A stretch of DNA of 8,701 nt from Pseudomonadota bacterium (GTDB lineage Bacteria > Pseudomonadota > Gammaproteobacteria > Burkholderiales > Burkholderiaceae). The translations under genes were made by a program, and so were the position numbers. Below, piece by piece: positions 6,043 to 8,701 of the stretch. The notes beneath the pieces were generated by a model. That model was not told the DNA's origin, made no database searches, and saw only the letters and a program-made list of their open reading frames with translations. Numbering within the stretch: position 1 is the first letter of the stretch; each line of letters begins with the position of its first letter. The DNA lies in contig JAEZQX010000487.1 in assembly GCA_023441105.1 (NCBI GenBank), positions 1 through 8,701 on the forward strand, written 5' to 3'.

Positions 6043-6078
6043 TGCCGGGCGCCGATTGGACTCGGCTGCCGGGCGCCG
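6043..6078 (+). repeat. Pair of 12-bp direct repeats around the -35 element
   Basis: TGCCGGGCGCCG occurs at 6043-6054 and 6067-6078, 24 bases apart start to start. One copy precedes the predicted -35 and the other fills the -35/-10 spacer. Each contains the palindrome GGCGCC. Position and near two-helical-turn spacing fit a pair of protein binding sites, but no regulator can be named. Confidence 0.5.
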
Positions 6079-6085
6079 CTAGAAT
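6056..6085 (+). promoter_or_regulatory. Predicted sigma-70 promoter of the manganese riboswitch and exporter
   Basis: TTGGAC (6056-6061) and TAGAAT (6080-6085) are separated by 18 bases. The -10 matches the consensus at 5 of 6 positions, the -35 at its first three. Transcription would start near 6091-6093, exactly where the riboswitch P1 stem begins, which is the best support for this call. Confidence 0.55.
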
Positions 6086-6090
6086 CCGCC

Positions 6091-6243
6091 CAGTCATTGG
6101 GGAGTAGCCTCCCGGCGGCGCGATCACGCGCCCATGGGGCTTGCATCAACACGCTTGACCGGCAGGTCATGGTGCAAGCTGGTTCCCGCCTGGCAAGACC
6201 ACTGACCATGTCGCCTTCACCCGGCCGGGAAGGCGCATGGTCA
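6091..6243 (+). ncRNA. yybP-ykoY manganese riboswitch
   Basis: The conserved core is directly visible: GGGGAGTAGCC (6099-6109), ATCAACACGCTTGACC (6145-6160) and TGGCAAGACCACTGACC (6191-6207). Supporting helices are GGCGCG/CGCGCC with loop ATCA (6117-6132), GCTTGCA/TGCAAGC (6139-6145 with 6173-6179), and inside that TGACC/GGTCA with loop GGCA (6156-6169). The latter two are separated by the asymmetric internal loop TCAACACGCT. A closing P1 can form from GTCATTGG (6093-6100) and CCACTGAC (6199-6206) with one mismatch. Members of this class bind Mn2+ between the GGGGAGUAG and CAACA-containing loops and turn on manganese-exporter genes such as UPF0016 and MntP, matching the gene downstream. The 3' part beyond 6206 is the expression platform. 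Confidence 0.92.
6203..6243 (+). other. Expression-platform hairpin of the manganese riboswitch
   Basis: TGACCATG (6203-6210) pairs with CATGGTCA (6236-6243) and CGCCTTC (6212-6218) pairs with GAAGGCG (6229-6235). The result is a 15-bp stem with one bulged T and a 10-base loop. The bases TGAC at its foot are also needed for aptamer P1, so the two structures compete. No T-run follows, so this is not a normal intrinsic terminator, and the ribosome binding site at 6261 lies outside it. Confidence 0.65.
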
Positions 6244-6260
6244 TCGTCGTCTTGCCGGCC

Positions 6261-6266
6261 GAGGAG
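6261..6266 (+). promoter_or_regulatory. Ribosome binding site that points to a CTG start
   Basis: GAGGAG lies 7 bases before the CTG at 6274, which is where homologous proteins start with Met-Glu-Ala-Phe. No ATG, GTG or TTG in the right frame lies at a suitable distance from it. Confidence 0.7.
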
Positions 6267-6273
6267 CCCTCAA

Positions 6274-6849
6274 CTGGAAGCCTTCCTGATCTCCACCGGC
6301 GTCGTCGCCCTGGCTGAAATCGGCGACAAGACCCAACTGCTGGCCTTCATCCTCGCGGCCAAGTTTCGCAAGCCGGCGCCGATCATCCTCGGCATCTTCG
6401 CGGCCACCCTGGTCAACCATGCGCTGGCCGGCGCGGTCGGCGCCTGGCTCACGACGCTGATGAGCCCCGGCACCTTGCGCTGGGTGCTGGGCCTGTCGTT
6501 CGTCGCCATGGCGGTCTGGACGCTGATTCCCGACAAGCTCGACGACGACGATACCCGCCTCAAGGGCTTTGGGGTCTTCAGCACCACGCTGATCGCCTTC
6601 TTCCTGGCCGAGATGGGCGACAAGACCCAGATCGCCACCGTCGCGATGGCGGCGCAGTACCGCACGATGGTGCCGGTGGTGATGGGCACCACCATCGGCA
6701 TGATGATCGCGAACGTGCCGGCGGTGATCGCCGGCGATCGCATCGCTGAACGGCTGCCGGTGCGCGCGGTGCATGCGGTCGCGGCGACGATCTTCGCGGC
6801 CCTGGGGGCCGCCACCCTGCTCGGGGCAGGCGAAGGACTGGGTTTCTAG
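6274..6849 (+). CDS. UPF0016/GDT1 (TMEM165) family manganese exporter, probable CTG start
   Basis: From the CTG at 6274 the protein has 191 residues, the usual bacterial length. It is an inner-membrane protein with about six hydrophobic segments in two repeats. Each repeat begins with the family signature: AEIGDKTQ at 14-21 and AEMGDKTQ at 112-119. The acidic residues of these motifs line the cation path. A charged, Asp-rich loop (PDKLDDDDTRLKG, about 86-98) joins the halves. Characterised relatives (MneA of Vibrio, Mnx of cyanobacteria, yeast Gdt1) move Mn2+ (or Ca2+) against protons. The Mn2+ riboswitch directly upstream strongly supports manganese export. Homologs begin MEAFLxSTGVVALAEIGDKTQ, so Leu60 of the longer open frame (from 6097) is the real first residue. 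The extra 59 residues would translate the riboswitch. A CTG start is unusual; an A-to-C sequencing error is the alternative. The gene ends 13 bases from the convergent Hfq-like gene. Confidence 0.94.
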   Translation: MEAFLISTGVVALAEIGDKTQLLAFILAAKFRKPAPIILGIFAATLVNHALAGAVGAWLTTLMSPGTLRWVLGLSFVAMAVWTLIPDKLDDDDTRLKGFGVFSTTLIAFFLAEMGDKTQIATVAMAAQYRTMVPVVMGTTIGMMIANVPAVIAGDRIAERLPVRAVHAVAATIFAALGAATLLGAGEGLGF

Positions 6850-6862
6850 CGGACGCCCTGCG

Positions 6863-7309
6863 CTACTGCGGCTTGATCACCGATCGCGACCGGCGCTGTT
6901 TCACGATCACCACCGGCGCGCGCTCCGGCTGGCGCCTTGGCGCCATCGGCTCGACCAGGTCCGGTTGTTCGTGGTGCGGGCCGCGCGGTCCCGGGGCGGG
7001 GCCGCGGCTCGGCTGCCGTCCCTGCGCCTTGAACGATTTGCCGCCGCCGCGCTTGTGGGCGCGCACCACCGTGCTGATGGCATGGTGGTAGAGACCGATG
7101 TCGCCGCTGCGGGTTTGCAGCAGCATCATGCTGGCGTCGAACGAACGGATCTGGCCATGCAAGCAGGTGCCGCCGATCAGGAAGACGTCCACCCAGGTGC
7201 GCTCGCGACGCAGCTTGTTCAAGCTGGCGAATTGCTCGTTCTTGGGCACCGGCGGAAGCTGGGGATTGCCCGCGTCGGCGTCGTTCGCCTCTGCCTTGGG
7301 GTCGGCCAC
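6863..7309 (-). CDS. Divergent Hfq-like RNA chaperone with long basic C-terminal tail
   Basis: This 148-residue protein starts at GTG, with GAGAGGA 7 bases upstream. The Sm core (about 24-86) reads LNKLRRER (30-37), VFLIGGTCLHGQIRSFD (42-58) and LYHHAISTVV (73-82), aligning closely with Hfq LNALRRER, IYLVNG-x-x-L-x-GQI-x-SFD and YKHAISTVV. The rim Arg patch RRER and the Gln-8 equivalent (Gln26) are kept. Several RNA-contact residues differ: Lys56 is His75 and Phe42 is Ser60 on the proximal face, while Tyr25 is Phe43, Ile30 is Thr48 and Lys31 is Cys49 on the distal face. One residue is inserted before the Sm2 strand. A 23-residue acidic/Pro lead-in precedes the core, and a Gly/Arg/Pro/Gln-rich basic tail (about 87-148) follows. 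Burkholderiales often carry a second, tailed Hfq; this is probably such a paralog and not the housekeeping copy. It would act in the cytoplasm on RNA, probably as a hexamer. Confidence 0.85.
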   Translation of the reverse strand: MADPKAEANDADAGNPQLPPVPKNEQFASLNKLRRERTWVDVFLIGGTCLHGQIRSFDASMMLLQTRSGDIGLYHHAISTVVRAHKRGGGKSFKAQGRQPSRGPAPGPRGPHHEQPDLVEPMAPRRQPERAPVVIVKQRRSRSVIKPQ

Positions 7310-7490
7310 TGATCTTTCCTCTCGTACGCTGGGTCGGTTTCGCCGTAGCGCTCGTCCGACTCTGGCGGCATGCCGGAGGCTTTCCGGATGCGACGCCGCT
7401 TCACGCCATCATCATACTGCAATGCAACATCAGGCGCGGCGCCACTACCTCAAGATTATCGCGCATTGCGCCGCTTGAAAACCGCCGGAG

Positions 7491-7537
7491 CGGCAATTTG
7501 CCGGGGATTGGAACGAAAGGACCGGCTCCGCAATTTG
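7491..7537. repeat. Repeated GCAATTTG sites, one within a palindrome
   Basis: GCAATTTG occurs at 7493-7500 inside CGGCAA-T-TTGCCG (7491-7503) and again at 7530-7537, overlapping the predicted -35 of the Bug gene. In this GC-rich setting two copies 37 bases apart look like possible operator sites. No binding protein can be named. Confidence 0.35.
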
Positions 7538-7563
7538 GTCGCCCCGTGACGATGAAGTATCTT
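7535..7563 (+). promoter_or_regulatory. Weak predicted sigma-70 promoter of the second Bug gene
   Basis: TTGGTC (-35, first three bases match) and TATCTT (-10, four of six match) are 17 bases apart. Transcription would start near 7570, giving a leader of about 68 bases that includes the 7599-7617 hairpin. Confidence 0.35.
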
Positions 7564-7598
7564 CGCCGGACGCGCGCCGACTGTTGCCGGCCCTGCGC

Positions 7599-7617
7599 AC
7601 CGGGGTGGTGCCCCGGT
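7599..7617 (+). other. Leader hairpin just before the Bug ribosome binding site
   Basis: ACCGGGG pairs perfectly with CCCCGGT around a TGGTG loop: a GC-rich 7-bp stem ending 8 bases before AGGAG (7626-7630). It leaves the ribosome binding site free. It may stabilise the 5' end of the transcript or serve as a protein binding site. Confidence 0.55.
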
Positions 7618-7625
7618 ACCTATCA

Positions 7626-7630
7626 AGGAG
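7626..7630 (+). promoter_or_regulatory. Ribosome binding site of the second Bug gene
   Basis: AGGAG within AAGGAGAT lies 7 bases before the ATG at 7638. It excludes the in-frame ATG at 7584, which would start inside the leader, before the hairpin. Confidence 0.85.
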
Positions 7631-7637
7631 ATACCCG

Positions 7638-8627
7638 ATGACCCGCTTCAAGCCTGCAGCCCCGGCCGCGCTCGCGGCCGCCGTCCTGCTGGGCGCCGCC
7701 ACGCTGACCCCCTCCGTCTCCGCCCAGGCGCAGACCTATCCCGATCGGCCCATCCGGCTGATCATTCCTTTCACCCCGGGGGGCGGCACGGATAACCTTT
7801 CCCGCCTGGTGGGCACCAAGCTCGCCGAGAAGAACGGCTGGACGATCGTGATGGAGAACAAGGCCGGCGCCTCGGGCAGCATCGGCATCACCGAGGCCGT
7901 CAAGGCCGCACCCACCGGCTACGACCTGGTCATGGGCCAGGCCGACAACCTCGCGGTGATTCCGCTGCTGAACAAGGCGGTGACCTACGACCCGGTGAAG
8001 GACCTGCAGCCGATCGCGCATGTCGCCGACGTGCCGATCATCCTCCTGACCTCGACCAGCAAGCCCTACAAGACCCTGGCGGAAGTGATCGACGCCGCCA
8101 GGAAGGCGCCGGGCACGATCACCTTCGCATCGGCCGGTGCCGGCACCGTGTCGCACCTGGTGGGCGAGCTGTTCGGCACCACCGCCAAGATCGACATCCG
8201 CCACGTGCCCTACAAGGGTTCCGCGCCGGCGATGGCCGATCTGCTCGGCGGACACGTCGACCTCATGACGTCGTCGGTTTCCTCGGCCGTCGCACAGATC
8301 AAGGCCGGCAAGGCTCGCGGTCTGGCGGTCAGCACTGCCCGCCGCAGCAGCATCCTGCCCGACGTCCCCACGGTGGCCGAACAGGGTTACGCCGGCTTCG
8401 ACGTCGCCACCTGGTACGGCCTCTACGCACCAGCCGGCGTGCCCAAGCCGATCATCAGCAAGCTGAACGCCGAAGTGAACAAGGTGCTGCCCGAGCTGCG
8501 CGAGGCCATCAACGGCCAGGGCGGCGAGTTGCGGGTGACCACGCCGGAAGCGTTCGGCCAGCTGCTCGATACCGACATCGCGAAGTGGCGCGACGTCATC
8601 AAGACCGGCAACATCAAGCTGGAGTGA
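7638..8627 (+). CDS. Bug-family (TctC) periplasmic substrate-binding protein, second copy
   Basis: The protein has 329 residues. The signal peptide is short and classical: MTRFKPAAPA, a hydrophobic Ala/Leu stretch (8-22), and a cleavage site near SVSAQA (26-31). The mature chain begins TYPDRPIRLIIPFTPGGGTD (33-52) and has MENKAGASGSIG (72-83), HVPYKGSAPAMADLLGG (189-205), LPDVPTVAEQG (240-250) and TWYGLYAPAGVP (258-269). All the standard Bug landmarks are present, including the two loops that grip a ligand carboxylate. The segment MGQADNLAVIPL (99-110) replaces the usual hydroxyl-rich ligand loop, so ligand preference may differ from the Bug protein encoded at 1566-2633, to which it is only moderately similar. 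No transporter membrane genes or enzyme genes are adjacent, so its substrate cannot be inferred. It is probably transcribed alone from a promoter in the preceding intergenic region, with GC-rich hairpins after the stop. Confidence 0.96.
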   Translation: MTRFKPAAPAALAAAVLLGAATLTPSVSAQAQTYPDRPIRLIIPFTPGGGTDNLSRLVGTKLAEKNGWTIVMENKAGASGSIGITEAVKAAPTGYDLVMGQADNLAVIPLLNKAVTYDPVKDLQPIAHVADVPIILLTSTSKPYKTLAEVIDAARKAPGTITFASAGAGTVSHLVGELFGTTAKIDIRHVPYKGSAPAMADLLGGHVDLMTSSVSSAVAQIKAGKARGLAVSTARRSSILPDVPTVAEQGYAGFDVATWYGLYAPAGVPKPIISKLNAEVNKVLPELREAINGQGGELRVTTPEAFGQLLDTDIAKWRDVIKTGNIKLE

Positions 8628-8636
8628 GGACGCAGG

Positions 8637-8663
8637 GCGGGCGGCTGCCTGGGCGGCGCCCGC
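8637..8663 (+). terminator. GC-rich hairpin after the second Bug gene
   Basis: GCGGGCG (8637-8643) pairs with CGCCCGC (8657-8663) around a 13-base loop, starting 9 bases after the stop, and is followed only by TTG. A second 6-bp hairpin, CGGCAG/CTGCCG, lies at 8678-8696. The position fits the transcript end, but the missing T-run makes intrinsic termination doubtful. Confidence 0.4.
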
Positions 8664-8701
8664 TTGCCACCGGGTCCCGGCAGGATCCGGCTGCCGACGG
8701 C

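Larger units (their letters stand above)
7310..7637. promoter_or_regulatory. Intergenic region between the divergent Hfq-like and second Bug genes
   Basis: No protein gene is convincing in these 328 bases. The minus-strand half holds the Hfq-like ribosome binding site (7317-7323) and, further back, a good minus-strand -10, GATAAT (7460-7455), directly beside the odd palindrome GCGCA-T-TGCGC (7461-7471). The plus-strand half holds CGGCAA-T-TTGCCG (7491-7503) and a second GCAATTTG at 7530-7537. It also holds a weak promoter, TTGGTC (7535-7540)/TATCTT (7558-7563) with a 17-base spacer, and a leader hairpin at 7599-7617. Confidence 0.5.

Noticed and set aside
6097..6273. N-terminal extension of the manganese exporter from an ATG at 6097
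   Set aside because: The extension has no family similarity and its DNA is the riboswitch aptamer and expression platform; homologs start at the position of the CTG.
7310..7422. Minus-strand frame upstream of the Hfq-like gene (start at 7422), as a small gene or frameshifted extension
   Set aside because: It continues out of frame through the Hfq-like gene, has no ribosome binding site or recognised motif, while the Hfq-like GTG has a good ribosome binding site of its own.
1..8701. CRISPR arrays, tRNA or rRNA genes, insertion sequences, phage genes, toxin-antitoxin or other defence systems
   Set aside because: No regularly spaced repeats, RNA-gene cores, transposase motifs or defence-protein motifs could be seen; codon style is uniform, with no sign of recent transfer.

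Overview
The window is about two-thirds G+C, with tightly packed genes, ATGA stop/start overlaps and two periplasmic binding proteins of the tripartite-tricarboxylate (TctC/Bug) family. Bug proteins are hugely expanded in Burkholderiales. With a LysR-controlled catabolic cluster and a second-type Hfq carrying a long tail, this suggests a betaproteobacterium of that order. This is inference from gene content; no rRNA or tRNA marker is present.

Layout. (1) 1-351, plus strand: the C-terminal part of a UdgX-type uracil-DNA glycosylase, cut by the window edge. (2) 374-4454, minus strand: a five-gene operon read from right to left. It encodes a LigI-like amidohydrolase/lactonase, an SDR dehydrogenase, a Bug solute receptor, a cysteine-free carboxymuconolactone-decarboxylase-like protein and a two-part EthD-like protein of unknown function. 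The last three genes are coupled by two ATGA overlaps or a short gap. (3) 4641-5546, plus strand: a divergent LysR regulator; the shared 186-base intergenic region has an AT-rich island with dyads. (4) 5639-5965: a small helical protein of unknown function, preceded by a perfect 7-bp dyad at its ribosome binding site. (5) 6056-6849: a promoter, a yybP-ykoY manganese riboswitch and a UPF0016/GDT1 manganese exporter whose best start is a CTG codon. (6) 6863-7309, minus strand: a divergent Hfq-like Sm protein with a basic tail, convergent with the exporter. (7) 7310-7637: a regulatory intergenic region with several dyads. (8) 7638-8627: a second Bug receptor, followed by hairpins.

How they work together. 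The minus-strand operon looks like a pathway module for an unknown, probably cyclic, carboxylated compound. The Bug protein would capture or sense it outside, the SDR oxidise it, the LigI-like enzyme open a lactone or hydrolyse an ester-like bond, the CMD-like and EthD-like proteins act on intermediates, and the LysR protein switch the set on. The riboswitch and exporter form a self-contained manganese-detoxification unit. The most interesting items are the riboswitch with the CTG-initiated exporter, the Hfq-like protein with changed RNA-binding faces, and the uncharacterised catabolic operon.
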